A stretch of DNA of 64,000 bases from Oscillospiraceae bacterium (GTDB lineage: Bacteria; Bacillota; Clostridia; Oscillospirales; Oscillospiraceae). The stretch covers positions 41,458-105,457 of the forward strand of contig JAFQFP010000031.1 of NCBI GenBank assembly GCA_017398625.1, written 5' to 3'. The notes beneath the pieces are model-generated. The model saw only the letters and a list, made by a program, of their open reading frames with translations. It had not been told where the DNA came from and made no database searches. Positions 1-9,151 of the stretch are shown piece by piece; position 1 is the stretch's first letter; each line of letters begins with the position of its first letter. Made by a program: the position numbers and the translations under genes.

Positions 1-25
1 CCACCCCGAAGATCGGGGTGGTTTT
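1..25 (+). terminator. Hairpin with short T run at window edge
   Basis: A perfect 9-bp GC-rich stem (CCACCCCGA/TCGGGGTGG) with a short loop is followed by TTTT on the plus strand. The T run suits a plus-strand gene that lies outside the window. The A run needed for glyS on the minus strand would lie before base 1 and cannot be seen. Confidence 0.6.
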
Positions 26-41
26 CATAATAATCAGCTTT

Positions 42-1469
42 TTAGAAGCGGCACTTCTCGGCAATGTAAGCCTTCAGCTCGCTGATAGGGATACGAACCT
101 GCTCCATGGTGTCCCGGTCACGGACGGTGACGCAGTTGTCCGCCTCGGTGGTCTCGTCGCCCACGGTCTGGAAGTCCACAGTGATGCACAAAGGCGTGCC
201 GATCTCGTCCTCACGGCGGTAACGCTTGCCGATGGAGCCGGAATCGTCGAAGTCCACCATGAAGTCCTTACGCAGCTCGGCGTAGATCTCCTCTGCCTTG
301 GGGGAAAGCTTCTTGGACAGGGGCAGCACGGCAGCCTTGAAGGGTGCCAGCGCAGGATGCAGCCGCAGCACGGTGCGCACATCGGCATTGCCCTTCTTGT
401 CCACGCCTACCTGCTCCTCATCGTATGCCTCGCACAAAAATGCCAGTGCCACTCGGTCGCAGCCCAAAGAGGGCTCGATGACATAGGGAATGTAATGCTC
501 GTTAGCCTCCTGATCGTAATACTCCAAGCTCTTGCCGGATGCCTCCTGATGGCGGCCAAGGTCATAGTTGGTGCGGTCGGCAATGCCCCACAGCTCGCCC
601 CAGCCGTTGCCGAAGGGGAACTGATACTCGATATCGGTGGTGGCACGGGAATAGAATGCCAGCTCTGCCGGGTCATGGTCACGCAGGCGCAGGGAATCCT
701 CCTTGATGCCGAGGGAGATCAGCCAGCTCTTGCAGAAGTCCTTCCAGTAAGCGAACCACTCCAGATCGGTGCCGGGCTTGCAGAAGAACTCGCACTCCAT
801 CTGCTCGAACTCACGGGTACGGAAGGTGAAGTTGCCGGGGGTGATCTCGTTGCGGAACGCCTTGCCTACCTGACAGACACCGAAGGGCAGCTTCTTGCGG
901 GTGGTGCGCTGGATGTTGGCGAAGTTGACGAAAATGCCCTGTGCGGTCTCGGGACGGAGATAGCAGGTGGAGGAAGAATCCTCGGTAACGCCGATCTTGG
1001 TCTGGAACATCAGATTGAACTTGCGGATGGAGGTGAAGTGATGCTTGCCGCAGTTGGGGCAAACCACATCCTCATGCTCGGCGATGAAGGCATCCATCTC
1101 GTTAAAGTCCATAGCGTCCACATTCACTGCCTTGCCGGACTCGGAAGCGGAGATCAGCTGGTCGGCACGCTGACGGGAACCGCAGCCCTTGCAGTCCACC
1201 AGAGGATCGGAGAAGGAGCCCACATGACCAGTGGTGATCCAAGTCTGGGGGTTCATCAGAATGGCAGCATCCAGACCCACATTGTAGGGGGATTCCTGCA
1301 CAAACTTCTTCAGCCACGCCTTCTTAACATTGTTCTTGAACTCCACGCCCAGAGGGCCGTAGTCCCAAGAGTTGGCAAGACCGCCGTAGATCTCGGAACC
1401 GGCGTAGACAAAGCCACGGTTCTTGCAGAGATTTACGATCATATCCAAGGTCTTTTCGTTGTTTTTCAT
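42..1469 (-). CDS. glyS: Glycyl-tRNA synthetase, eukaryote/archaeal-like dimeric type
   Basis: Charges tRNA-Gly with glycine in the cytoplasm; class II synthetase of the single-chain homodimeric type (about 475 aa, normal length). Visible features are the N-terminal motif [18 protein letters not shown] (residues 24-41), a CxxC pair at 93-96 and a second CPNC near 140 that suggest a zinc-binding insertion, and the motif 2 region with [10 protein letters not shown]. The frame is open 22 codons further upstream, but the ATG at 1469 has a GGAGGC Shine-Dalgarno 6-7 bases away and the protein then starts like its homologues. It lies 62 bp downstream of the PlsC-like gene on the same strand, too short a gap to hold the glycine T-box leader often found before Firmicute glycyl-tRNA synthetase genes. 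Confidence 0.97.
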   Translation of the reverse strand: MKNNEKTLDMIVNLCKNRGFVYAGSEIYGGLANSWDYGPLGVEFKNNVKKAWLKKFVQESPYNVGLDAAILMNPQTWITTGHVGSFSDPLVDCKGCGSRQRADQLISASESGKAVNVDAMDFNEMDAFIAEHEDVVCPNCGKHHFTSIRKFNLMFQTKIGVTEDSSSTCYLRPETAQGIFVNFANIQRTTRKKLPFGVCQVGKAFRNEITPGNFTFRTREFEQMECEFFCKPGTDLEWFAYWKDFCKSWLISLGIKEDSLRLRDHDPAELAFYSRATTDIEYQFPFGNGWGELWGIADRTNYDLGRHQEASGKSLEYYDQEANEHYIPYVIEPSLGCDRVALAFLCEAYDEEQVGVDKKGNADVRTVLRLHPALAPFKAAVLPLSKKLSPKAEEIYAELRKDFMVDFDDSGSIGKRYRREDEIGTPLCITVDFQTVGDETTEADNCVTVRDRDTMEQVRIPISELKAYIAEKCRF

Positions 1470-1531
1470 AATATTGCCTCCAAAAATTTGGTAGATTTTC
1501 CTAGCTATTATACATGGGTTGCCCTGTGAAA

Positions 1532-2365
1532 TCAAGTGTTTTCTGCATATTCCGCGCCCAGATCTGCTGCCATCAGCTCATAGATCCGCTCACCCAGCGC
1601 CACAGTGGTCATTCCGGCGAATTCCTCCGGCTGTATGACCTGCACCACATGCAGATCCACATGGGTGCTTTTCAGCCGGGTCAGATTCTTCATAAAGTTA
1701 TGGGTATTGGTCATGGTGCACACCACCACCGGCACCTTTGCCTTCTGGGCGATCTTAAACACGCCACTGCGGAAGTGGTGGAGCTTGTGATCCCGGCTGG
1801 TATAGCCCTCGGGGAACACGGCAACGGATGCCTTGTCCTCCTGCAAAATGCGGATGCACTTGAGGATGGTCTTCAGCGCCTCCCGGTCGTTTTCCCGGTC
1901 GATGGGCTGGCAAAGCAGCTTGTGGAGCAGCTTGCCCACCAAGAACATATCGTTGTTTTCCTTTTTGGAGATAAAGGCAAGCTGATGCTTCCGGAACACA
2001 TGGAGCAGCACCGCCGGGTCTGCCATGTGCAGATGGTTGCACACCAGCATAAAGCGTCCGGAAACAGGCACCTTTTCCAGCCCCGCGGTATGCACCCGCA
2101 CACCCAGCACCGGGATCAGCGCCTCGATATACAGCCCTGTCAGACGGCGGAAAAAGGGATCGTCCTCAGTCTGCTCCCGGGAGGTATCCACCCGGCTGCA
2201 AACGAACCAGACAAACAAAAACGCCAGCAGCGCCAGCAGCAGGAAGCTGCCGATAAAGGTCGCCGGCAGCACCCAAAGCCACGCAAGGGAGTCAAAGGAA
2301 TCGGAAAGCACGCAGGTCAGTACACCAACCCCGCAGGAAACAACGGCCATCGTGCCGAGCAGCAT
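1532..2365 (-). CDS. 1-acyl-sn-glycerol-3-phosphate acyltransferase family protein (PlsC-like)
   Basis: Predicted membrane acyltransferase that moves an acyl chain to a lysophosphatidate-type acceptor at the inner leaflet. Two hydrophobic segments (about residues 1-20 and 30-56) precede the acyltransferase domain. The catalytic HX4D motif is NHLHMADP (H111, D116) and the glycerophosphate-binding motif FPEG is near residue 187. The open frame extends to 2440, but a TTGTTT-17-TATAAT promoter lies inside that extension and GGAGGCG sits just before the ATG at 2365, so I chose the 277-aa form. A promoter in the extension and no Shine-Dalgarno at 2440 make the longer start unlikely. The exact acyl acceptor cannot be read from sequence. 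Confidence 0.88.
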   Translation of the reverse strand: MLLGTMAVVSCGVGVLTCVLSDSFDSLAWLWVLPATFIGSFLLLALLAFLFVWFVCSRVDTSREQTEDDPFFRRLTGLYIEALIPVLGVRVHTAGLEKVPVSGRFMLVCNHLHMADPAVLLHVFRKHQLAFISKKENNDMFLVGKLLHKLLCQPIDRENDREALKTILKCIRILQEDKASVAVFPEGYTSRDHKLHHFRSGVFKIAQKAKVPVVVCTMTNTHNFMKNLTRLKSTHVDLHVVQVIQPEEFAGMTTVALGERIYELMAADLGAEYAENT

Positions 2366-2398
2366 GGTAAAACGCCTCCAAAAGCTTGATTTTGAACC

Positions 2399-2427
2399 AT
2401 TATACTCCCTGATCTTTTCAGAAACAA
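2399..2427 (-). promoter_or_regulatory. Sigma-A-type promoter for the PlsC-like gene
   Basis: On the minus strand TTGTTT (2427-2422), a 17-bp spacer and TATAAT (2404-2399). It sits 34 bp before the chosen ATG and decides that start. Confidence 0.65.
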
Positions 2428-2514
2428 GAGTTTTTTTCATAGGGACTAGAAATTATTGGGGTATACTGGTATAATAGTGTATTATTTGCGCAAATTCCGA
2501 TTTGTCGGGCTGTT

Positions 2515-2716
2515 CGGTGGCGCGATTGTAGGGGCAGATGCCCTCATCCGCCCGTTGGGAAATGTACCGAACAATATCCCCCCTGTCAGCTACGCTGACT
2601 TCCCCCCTTTAGGCAAGGGGGGCTTTGGTGCGGTGCATTTTGAAGGGGAGATGTACCGAACAAAGAGGACGGATTGCCACGGCTTGCTTCGCAAGCCTCG
2701 CAATGACACAGTATAC
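2515..2716. repeat. Cluster of small intergenic palindromic repeats
   Basis: The 440-bp gap between the PlsC-like gene and the acyl-CoA synthetase holds no convincing gene. It contains a GTCAGC/GCTGAC hairpin (2586-2600), a CCCCCC...GGGGGG pair (2602-2622), a GCTTGC-TTC-GCAAGC hairpin near 2682-2696 inside a GGATTGCCAC...GCAATGACAC module, and two copies of TGTACCGAACAA. The block 2575-2600 recurs with one mismatch at 63955-63980. This looks like a dispersed, non-coding repeat family of the genome. Confidence 0.6.
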
Positions 2717-2805
2717 GATAGTGCGAACTGAACTCACCGGCAAATCGCAACTTGCCTGCCGAAAAAAACGGCATTTGCTTTAGAGAAAGAAAGGAACGAT
2801 CAACT

Positions 2806-4518
2806 ATGGGCTTATCCGCTACCGCTCCCTGGCTCGCCTACTACGGCAACACCCCCGCATCTTTGGACTATCCCCAGAAGACCATGTACCAGCTGCTGGC
2901 ACAGACCGCACGGCAGTACCCCACAAGTATCGCCTACTCCTTCATGGGCAAGGAAACCAGCTACAGTGCCTTTCTCAAGCGCATCGATGCCGCCGCCAAG
3001 GGTCTGACCGCCATGGGCATTACCAGAGGCGATAAGGTCACCATTTGCATGCCCAACTCCCCTCAGGCGCTGGATTGCTTCTACGCGCTGAACCGGATCG
3101 GTGCCATTCCCAATATGATCCATCCCCTGTCCGCCGCTCAGGAGATCGCCTTCTATCTGGATGTCTCACACAGCAAGGCGATCCTGACACTGGATCAGTT
3201 CTATGAAAAGGTGGCGCAGGTCGCCCCGGCAGAGTGCACCGTTCTCATCGCCAAGATCAAGGATGAGCTGCCTGTGCCGCTGAACCTGCTTTATCCCATG
3301 ACTAAGGGCGGCAGAGCCATCCCCAAGCTGCCCGAAAGCGGCTATAAGCTGTGGAAGGACATGGTGGCAGCCGGTAAAAACACCACTCTGCCTTCCGACA
3401 CCGGCAAGGCCAACGATTGCGGTGCCATCCTCTATTCCGGCGGCACCACCGGCACTACCAAGGGCATCATGCTCTCCAATCTGAACTTCAATGCCTTGGG
3501 TCTGCAGACCATCGCCGCCTCCGGCTTCGGCAGTGTGGCAGGCATGAAGATGCTGTCGGTAATGCCCGTGTTCCACGGCTTCGGTCTGGGCATCGGCATC
3601 CACACCGCCCTCATCGGCGGCGCTACCTGTATTCTGGTGCCCCAGTTCACGGTGCAGACCTACGCCAACATTCTGAAAAAGCAGAAGCCCAACATTATCC
3701 CCGGTGTTCCCACCTTGTTCGAGGCGCTGCTTCGGGCGGAAAGTCTGGAGGGCGTGGACCTCAGCTTCCTGAAGGGCATCTTCTCCGGCGGCGACAGCCT
3801 ACCTGTGGAGCTGAAGAAGAAGGTAGACACCTTCCTAAAGGAGCACGGCTGCAACGAGCAGATCCGGGAGGGCTACGGCACCACCGAGTGCGTCACCGCC
3901 TCCTGTTTGACCCCCAAGGATTATGCCCGCAGCGGCTCTATCGGTGTTCCTTTCCCCGATACCTTCTATAAAGTGGTCACCCCCGGCACCACCGACGAGG
4001 TGGAGCCCAATATCGAGGGTGAGATCTGCATTTCCGGTCCCACCGTCATGCTGGGCTATATGGATAACCCGGAGGAGACTGCCCATACCCTGCGCCGTCA
4101 CGGCGACGGCCGCATCTGGCTCCACACCGGCGACCTTGGCTACATGGATAAGGACGGCTTCATCTACTTCCGCCTGCGGATCAAGCGGATGCTGGTGACT
4201 TCCGGCTACAATGTCTACCCCTCCCAGCTGGAAAATATCATTGACGGTCACGAAAAGGTGCTGCTTTCCTGCGTCATCGGCATAAAGGATGCCTACCGGG
4301 GTCACAAGATCAAGGCATTCATCGTGCCCATGCCCGGTATCGAACCCACCGAGGAGCTGAAGCAGGAGCTGCTGCAGTACTGCTCCCAGCACATTGCCAA
4401 GTACGCCATGCCACGTGAGATCGAATTCCGCACCGAGCTGCCCAAGACTCTTGTGGGCAAGGTAGCTTACCGGGTGCTGGAGGAGGAAGCCAACGCCCAG
4501 CTGGAGGGTAATGCATGA
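2806..4518 (+). CDS. AMP-dependent acyl-CoA synthetase/ligase
   Basis: ANL-superfamily adenylating enzyme (570 aa) expected to activate a carboxylic acid, probably a fatty acid, to an acyl-adenylate and then a CoA thioester. The phosphate loop YSGGTTGTTKG is near residue 210, the GYGTTE motif near 356, and the HTGDLGYMDKDG hinge near 440; the C-terminal lid domain follows with a PKTLVGKV end. The ATG at 2806 follows an AAAGGAA site; an in-frame extension of 18 codons has no support. The last four bases overlap the next gene (ATGA), indicating translational coupling with the membrane acyltransferase-like protein. Substrate class is inferred only; long-chain fatty acid is the default guess. Confidence 0.9.
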   Translation: MGLSATAPWLAYYGNTPASLDYPQKTMYQLLAQTARQYPTSIAYSFMGKETSYSAFLKRIDAAAKGLTAMGITRGDKVTICMPNSPQALDCFYALNRIGAIPNMIHPLSAAQEIAFYLDVSHSKAILTLDQFYEKVAQVAPAECTVLIAKIKDELPVPLNLLYPMTKGGRAIPKLPESGYKLWKDMVAAGKNTTLPSDTGKANDCGAILYSGGTTGTTKGIMLSNLNFNALGLQTIAASGFGSVAGMKMLSVMPVFHGFGLGIGIHTALIGGATCILVPQFTVQTYANILKKQKPNIIPGVPTLFEALLRAESLEGVDLSFLKGIFSGGDSLPVELKKKVDTFLKEHGCNEQIREGYGTTECVTASCLTPKDYARSGSIGVPFPDTFYKVVTPGTTDEVEPNIEGEICISGPTVMLGYMDNPEETAHTLRRHGDGRIWLHTGDLGYMDKDGFIYFRLRIKRMLVTSGYNVYPSQLENIIDGHEKVLLSCVIGIKDAYRGHKIKAFIVPMPGIEPTEELKQELLQYCSQHIAKYAMPREIEFRTELPKTLVGKVAYRVLEEEANAQLEGNA

Positions 4519-5228
4519 AGCAGCGGATCTGGGAGCTGGACGCCTTTCGGGGCGTCTGTATCCTAGGCATGGTGATCGTCCATCTGATCTACGACGCAGT
4601 GGAACTGTACGGTCTTGTGGATTGGCGCTACCCCACCGTTTTCCTGTGGCTGCGGGATTGGGGCGGCGTGCTGTTTCTGGTGCTTTCCGGTATCTGCGTC
4701 ACCCTTGGCAGCCGCAGCGTACGCCGGGGCATCACCGTGTTTTCCGCAGGTATGCTGTGTACCGCCGTCACTGCGGGAATGTATTTTCTGGACATGGCAG
4801 ACCGGAGCATCCTGATCTATTTCGGTGTGCTTCACTGCCTTGGCGTATGTATGCTGCTGTGGCAGCCCATGAAAAAGCTGCCCCTGTGGGCGCTCGCCCT
4901 AATCGCGGCGGTGCTGATCGGCGTTGGTCTTTACTGGTGGGGCAGAGTCTTTGTTCCCTTTGATTGGCTGTTCCCCCTAGGGCTTACCAGCCGCAGCTTT
5001 CTCACCTCGGACTACTATCCCCTGCTGCCGAATCTGGGCTTTTTCCTTGTGGGTACCATGCTGGGGCAGACGGTATACCGCAAAAGGCAGACTCTGCTGC
5101 CCCGGGTGAATACCCAACATCCGCTGATCGCCTTTTTGTGCTTCTGCGGAAGAAACTCCCTTGTGATCTATCTCGCCCACCAGCCGGTGCTGTCCGGTCT
5201 GCTGTGGACGGTCTCTATTCTGTTTTAA
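4515..5228 (+). CDS. DUF1624/heparan-alpha-glucosaminide N-acetyltransferase-like membrane protein
   Basis: Integral membrane protein of 237 aa with about seven hydrophobic segments. The N-terminal motif RIWELDAFRGVCILGMVIVH matches the start of DUF1624/HGSNAT-type and acyltransferase-3-like proteins, where an RxxxxDxxRG pattern begins the first helix. Such proteins transfer or carry acyl groups across the membrane, but many bacterial members are uncharacterised. The gene overlaps the acyl-CoA synthetase by four bases, so the two may form an activation/transfer pair; that pairing is inference. No catalytic residue can be assigned with certainty. Confidence 0.75.
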   Translation: MKQRIWELDAFRGVCILGMVIVHLIYDAVELYGLVDWRYPTVFLWLRDWGGVLFLVLSGICVTLGSRSVRRGITVFSAGMLCTAVTAGMYFLDMADRSILIYFGVLHCLGVCMLLWQPMKKLPLWALALIAAVLIGVGLYWWGRVFVPFDWLFPLGLTSRSFLTSDYYPLLPNLGFFLVGTMLGQTVYRKRQTLLPRVNTQHPLIAFLCFCGRNSLVIYLAHQPVLSGLLWTVSILF

Positions 5229-5240
5229 GGAGGCGGCGCC

Positions 5241-5996
5241 ATGAAAAAGCGTCTGCAAATCGGCATTTTTACCGCCTTGGGGCTGGGTCTTGCCTGCGCG
5301 CTTACCCAGCTTTGGCTGCTGGGCACCGGCTATGACGAAGCAGGGCTGCTGAAAGCAGCCCATCCTGCCATCTGGCTGGGGTATGTGCTGGCGGCTGCCG
5401 GGCTGGGTCTTACCGTATTTGCCGTACTGCCCCTAAATCCCAAGCCCCGCTATCACAAGCTGTTCCCCGGCAGCCTGTGGGCTGCTGTGGGTGCCTTTGC
5501 CGCCGCTCTGGGGCTCATCGTCATGGGCTGGCAGCAGCTTGCCGCCGCTGTGGACACACTGAGCCGCGTCTGCGGCATCGCCGCTCTGATCGCCGCCGCT
5601 GCCATGGGTGTCAACGGCTATTTCCGCCTGCGGGGCAAGCATCCGCACTTCGCTTTTCTGGCGGTAAACTGCCTGTTCTTCATGGTGGCGCTGTACAGCC
5701 GCTACCAAGATTGGAATATCGAAACACAAAACAGTGTGTTCTTCTTTCCTCTGCTTGCCTTGATCTTGTCCATGCTGGCATGCTACTACCGCTCCGCGCT
5801 GGACAACGGCAGCGGCAATGTCCGCCTCTGGCTGGTTTTTTCTCTGACCGCACTGTTTTTCTGCTGCGGCAGCCTGTTTTCCCGCAGCGACCCGGCACTG
5901 ATGCTGGGCTTCTGTAGCTATTTTCTCGGTGAGCTGACCGCTGTTCGGCTGCCTAAGGGCACAAAGGCAGCGCCCAACAGGGAGCGTGCGCCATGA
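5241..5996 (+). CDS. Hypothetical polytopic membrane protein
   Basis: A 251-aa protein I do not recognise. Hydrophobic segments alternate with short loops, about seven in total, starting directly after MKKRLQ; the last 15 residues are basic and hydrophilic. It has a strong AAGGAGGCGG site 12 bp after the preceding gene and its stop overlaps the CCA-adding enzyme start (ATGA), so it is translated as part of this run. No enzyme motif is visible. Confidence 0.8.
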   Translation: MKKRLQIGIFTALGLGLACALTQLWLLGTGYDEAGLLKAAHPAIWLGYVLAAAGLGLTVFAVLPLNPKPRYHKLFPGSLWAAVGAFAAALGLIVMGWQQLAAAVDTLSRVCGIAALIAAAAMGVNGYFRLRGKHPHFAFLAVNCLFFMVALYSRYQDWNIETQNSVFFFPLLALILSMLACYYRSALDNGSGNVRLWLVFSLTALFFCCGSLFSRSDPALMLGFCSYFLGELTAVRLPKGTKAAPNRERAP

Positions 5997-7324
5997 AGCT
6001 GCCGCAGCACATTTCCCTGTGCGTAGAAATGCTGGAAAACGCCGGCTTTGCCACCTATGCCGTAGGCGGCTGTGTCCGGGACTTCCTGCTGGGACTAACG
6101 CCCCACGACTATGACCTATGCACTGCCGCTACCCCGGAGCAGATCAAGCAGAGCTTCTCCGCCTTTCCTTTGGTCACCGCCGGAGAAAAGCACGGCACCG
6201 TGGGGGTGATCGTGGAGCATGAGACGGTGGAGATCACCACCTTCCGCAGTGAGGGCGGCTATATGGACGGACGGCACCCGGATTGGGTGGAGTTTGTTAC
6301 GGACATCGAAGCGGATCTCAGCCGCCGGGATTTCACGGTCAACGCAATGGCGTGGTCTCCCACCCGGGGTCTTTGCGACCCCTTTGGGGGACAGGACGAC
6401 CTACAAAAGAAACGCCTGCGGGCGGTGGGGGATCCGGCTGCCCGGTTTCAGGAGGATTCCCTGCGGATCCTGCGGGGAGTGCGCTTTGCGGTGCGCTTCG
6501 GTCTTACCCCGGAGGAAAACACCTTGCACGCCATGCTCGCCCAACGGGAGCTGATGAAGCAGCTTGCCCGGGAGCGGGTATTTGATGAATTATGTAAACT
6601 CCTCCCCTTGGTGGATGCCACCCATCTGCAGACCTTCGCCCCTATTCTGGCGCAGGTGATCCCGGAGCTTGCCCCCACCGTGGGCTTTGACCAACGCAAC
6701 CACCACCACGCCTACGACCTGTTCACCCACATCGCCCATGTCACCGCCGCTCTACCGCCGGTGCTGCACCTGCGTTGGGCAGGTCTGCTTCACGACATCG
6801 GCAAGGTGACTACCTTCACCGTGGACGACCGGGGCTGCGGCCATTTCTACGGTCACGACAAGGCAGGCGCGGAGCTTGCGGACACCGTTTTGCTCCGGCT
6901 GAAAGCCCCCACCGCTCTGCGGGAGCGGGTAGTGCGGCTCATCGGGCTGCACATGACTTGGCTGTCGGAGGACCGTCAGTTGCTTCGCCGCCGGCTCAGC
7001 CGCTGGGGCGAGGAGACGGTGTGGGATGTGCTGGCGCTGCAGGAAGCGGATATGGGAGGCAAAGGTGTGGATAAGCCGGAGGAAATGGCAATGTTTCCCC
7101 GGATCCGGGGACTTTTGCAGGATATCTTGGCGGAAAAGGGCTGTCTGAGCCTAAAGGATCTGGCAGTTTCCGGCAACGATCTTATCGGGATAGGCTTCGC
7201 ACCGGGGCCCGCGCTGGGAAAAACACTGGAACGGCTGCTGGAGCTGGTACTCAGCGACCGCCTGCCCAACGAAAAGGATGCTCTGCTTGCCGCAGCCAAA
7301 GAAATACAGGAGGATGCCTTATGA
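5993..7324 (+). CDS. cca: CCA tRNA nucleotidyltransferase with HD domain
   Basis: Adds or repairs the 3' CCA end of tRNAs. Class II nucleotidyltransferase head: GGCVRDFLLG (residues 24-33) followed by HDYDLCTAA carrying the two metal-binding Asp residues, then the RRDFTVNAMA motif and the RILRGVRFAVRFG neck element. The C-terminal half carries an HD metal-dependent phosphohydrolase motif (LLHDIGKV near 264) as in many Firmicute CCA enzymes, linked to 2'-phosphodiesterase/phosphatase repair activity in family members. Length 443 aa is normal. ATGA overlap with the membrane protein upstream and with the dehydrogenase downstream suggests one transcript. Confidence 0.95.
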   Translation: MKLPQHISLCVEMLENAGFATYAVGGCVRDFLLGLTPHDYDLCTAATPEQIKQSFSAFPLVTAGEKHGTVGVIVEHETVEITTFRSEGGYMDGRHPDWVEFVTDIEADLSRRDFTVNAMAWSPTRGLCDPFGGQDDLQKKRLRAVGDPAARFQEDSLRILRGVRFAVRFGLTPEENTLHAMLAQRELMKQLARERVFDELCKLLPLVDATHLQTFAPILAQVIPELAPTVGFDQRNHHHAYDLFTHIAHVTAALPPVLHLRWAGLLHDIGKVTTFTVDDRGCGHFYGHDKAGAELADTVLLRLKAPTALRERVVRLIGLHMTWLSEDRQLLRRRLSRWGEETVWDVLALQEADMGGKGVDKPEEMAMFPRIRGLLQDILAEKGCLSLKDLAVSGNDLIGIGFAPGPALGKTLERLLELVLSDRLPNEKDALLAAAKEIQEDAL

Positions 7325-8121
7325 ATATTGCCGTAGTCACCGGAGCCAGCTCCGGCATGGGACGGGAATTTGTGCTGCAGCTTGGCAGCTATGTTTCCGT
7401 AGACGAGATCTGGGTCATTGCCCGTCGGGAGAAAGAACTGTCCGAATTGGGCGCTGTTTGCTCCGTTCCTGTCCGTCCCGTGGTGCTGGATCTGTGTGAG
7501 GATGCCGCTTTTGACCGCTACAGCGCCCTTTTGGAGCGGGAAAAGCCCAATGTGCGGCTGCTGGTCAACGCCGCGGGCTTTGGAAAATTCGGCGCTTACC
7601 ACAAAGTCTCCCTCCGCGATGAGGGACGCATGATCGACTTGAACTGCAAGGCGCTGGTGGCTATGACCCGGCTGACGCTGCCCTATATGACAGAAGGCAG
7701 CCATATTCTCCAACTGGACAGCCTTTCCGCCTTCCAGCCTGTTCCCTACATCACCACCTACGGTGCCACCAAGGCCTTTGTCCTCAGCTACAGCCGTGCC
7801 ATGAACCGGGAGCTGCGGCAGCGGGGCATCCGGGTGATGGCGATGAATCCCGGCTGGGTCAAAACCGAGTTCTTCGACCACGCCTTCCAGACGAACTCCG
7901 GCAGCGAGGTACAGCATTTCGACCGTCTGTACGAGGCAAAGGATGTGGTCGCCACCGGACTTAAGGATCTCTACAAAACCAAAAAGGATGTATCCATCCA
8001 CGGCTTCCCCGTAAGGATGCAGGTGCGTCTTGTGAAGCTGCTGCCCCACAGCCTGATCATGAACATTTGGGAAAAGCAGCAAAAAACGCCGAAAAACAAC
8101 AAGGGGTTGACTACAAAATGA
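7321..8121 (+). CDS. Short-chain dehydrogenase/reductase family oxidoreductase
   Basis: NAD(P)-dependent oxidoreductase of 266 aa with the Rossmann motif TGASSGMG (residues 8-15), an NAAGFG motif replacing the usual NNAG, a Ser in LDSLS and the catalytic YGATK. The pattern is of the 'DltE/YqjQ-like' classical SDRs. Substrate is not predictable. It overlaps cca at its start and the next lipoprotein at its stop (both ATGA), placing it inside the same operon. Confidence 0.88.
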   Translation: MNIAVVTGASSGMGREFVLQLGSYVSVDEIWVIARREKELSELGAVCSVPVRPVVLDLCEDAAFDRYSALLEREKPNVRLLVNAAGFGKFGAYHKVSLRDEGRMIDLNCKALVAMTRLTLPYMTEGSHILQLDSLSAFQPVPYITTYGATKAFVLSYSRAMNRELRQRGIRVMAMNPGWVKTEFFDHAFQTNSGSEVQHFDRLYEAKDVVATGLKDLYKTKKDVSIHGFPVRMQVRLVKLLPHSLIMNIWEKQQKTPKNNKGLTTK

Positions 8122-9065
8122 AGCGTTTACTTGCATTGCTGCTGGCGGCGGCGGTGCTGCTGGGAGGCTGCCGCAGCCTTCCGCCGGAGACGACCCAGCC
8201 GGAGACCACAGCACCCATCGAAATCACCCAACCCGTCACCGAGCCCACCGAGCCCACCGTTCCTCAAATCCGCATCCCCATGCGTTCTCTGGCGGTTCAC
8301 TATATTGATGTGGGACACGCGGATTGCATTCTGCTGGAATGTGAGAACAGCTTTGCGCTCATCGACGGCGGCAACGCCGAGGATGGCCCCGCCATCGTAA
8401 AATATCTACAGGATCAAGGCGTTCAGAGGCTGAATCTGGTGGTCGCCACCCATCCCCACGAGGATCACTACGGCGGTCTTGCCACCGTTCTCAAAACCTT
8501 CTCCGCCGATAAGTTCTGGGGCTCCGGCTTTACCTTTACCAATTCCTACATCGACGCGTTCCTGCGACAGGTGGATAAACAGGGTGAAGAGCTCATCACG
8601 CCCCAGATCGGGCATAAATTCTATCTGGGCAGCGCAGTGATCACCGTACTGGGACCCCTGCGCACAGACTATGAGGACACCAATGACACCTCACTGGTGC
8701 TGATGGTGCAATACGGCGACACCAAGTTTCTGTTCACCGGCGATATGGAACGGATCGCGGAAACAGACCTGATAAACAGCGGCGTGGATTTGAAGGCAGA
8801 TGTGCTGAAGGTCGGTCACCACGGCAGCGGCTCTTCCACCAGCTATCTGTTCCTGCGCAATGTCATGCCCACCTACGGCGTCATCAGCCTCAGCGCGGAC
8901 AACGAATACGGCCATCCCCATGACGCGCCTATGTCCCGTCTGCGGGACGCGGATGTGGAGGTCTACCGCACGGATACCATGGGCACGGTCATTGCCGTCA
9001 GCGACGGACACAACATTCAGTTCACATGGACAAACCCCTACGGCAAGCCTTGGAATGTTCAATAG
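8118..9065 (+). CDS. ComEC/Rec2-like metallo-beta-lactamase-fold lipoprotein
   Basis: A 315-aa predicted lipoprotein: signal peptide MKRLLALLLAAAVLLGGC with a lipobox Cys18, a Thr/Pro/Glu-rich linker (about 20-55), then a metallo-beta-lactamase-fold domain with the metal motif THPHEDHYGG (near 110), FLFTGDME and KVGHHGSGSST (near 232). The order matches the hydrolase domain of ComEC, which degrades the non-transforming DNA strand, but the membrane channel part is absent. So it may be a surface phosphodiesterase or nuclease. I chose the ATG at 8118 because it gives a clean lipoprotein signal and overlaps the upstream stop; the longer frame would begin inside the SDR gene. Confidence 0.87.
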   Translation: MKRLLALLLAAAVLLGGCRSLPPETTQPETTAPIEITQPVTEPTEPTVPQIRIPMRSLAVHYIDVGHADCILLECENSFALIDGGNAEDGPAIVKYLQDQGVQRLNLVVATHPHEDHYGGLATVLKTFSADKFWGSGFTFTNSYIDAFLRQVDKQGEELITPQIGHKFYLGSAVITVLGPLRTDYEDTNDTSLVLMVQYGDTKFLFTGDMERIAETDLINSGVDLKADVLKVGHHGSGSSTSYLFLRNVMPTYGVISLSADNEYGHPHDAPMSRLRDADVEVYRTDTMGTVIAVSDGHNIQFTWTNPYGKPWNVQ

Positions 9066-9068
9066 AAT

Positions 9069-9118
9069 TAAGAAAACACGGATCTGCTGCGGTTTCGCGG
9101 CAGATCCGTGTTTTCTTA
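9069..9118. terminator. Bidirectional terminator between the lipoprotein gene and the LysR gene
   Basis: A 22-bp stem with one G-U pair, flanked by AAGAAAA on the left and TTTTCTT on the right, and a 6-base loop. It can stop both convergent transcripts. Confidence 0.92.
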
Positions 9119-9151
9119 TACGAGATTTTAATAAAACGCTTTAAGAGCATT

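Noticed and set aside
18-1529. 503-aa open frame antisense to glyS
   Set aside because: Shadow of glyS; the minus strand product carries clear class II synthetase motifs.
6976-8214. 412-aa open frame antisense to cca and the SDR gene
   Set aside because: Crosses three overlapping, well-supported plus-strand genes; low-complexity translation.
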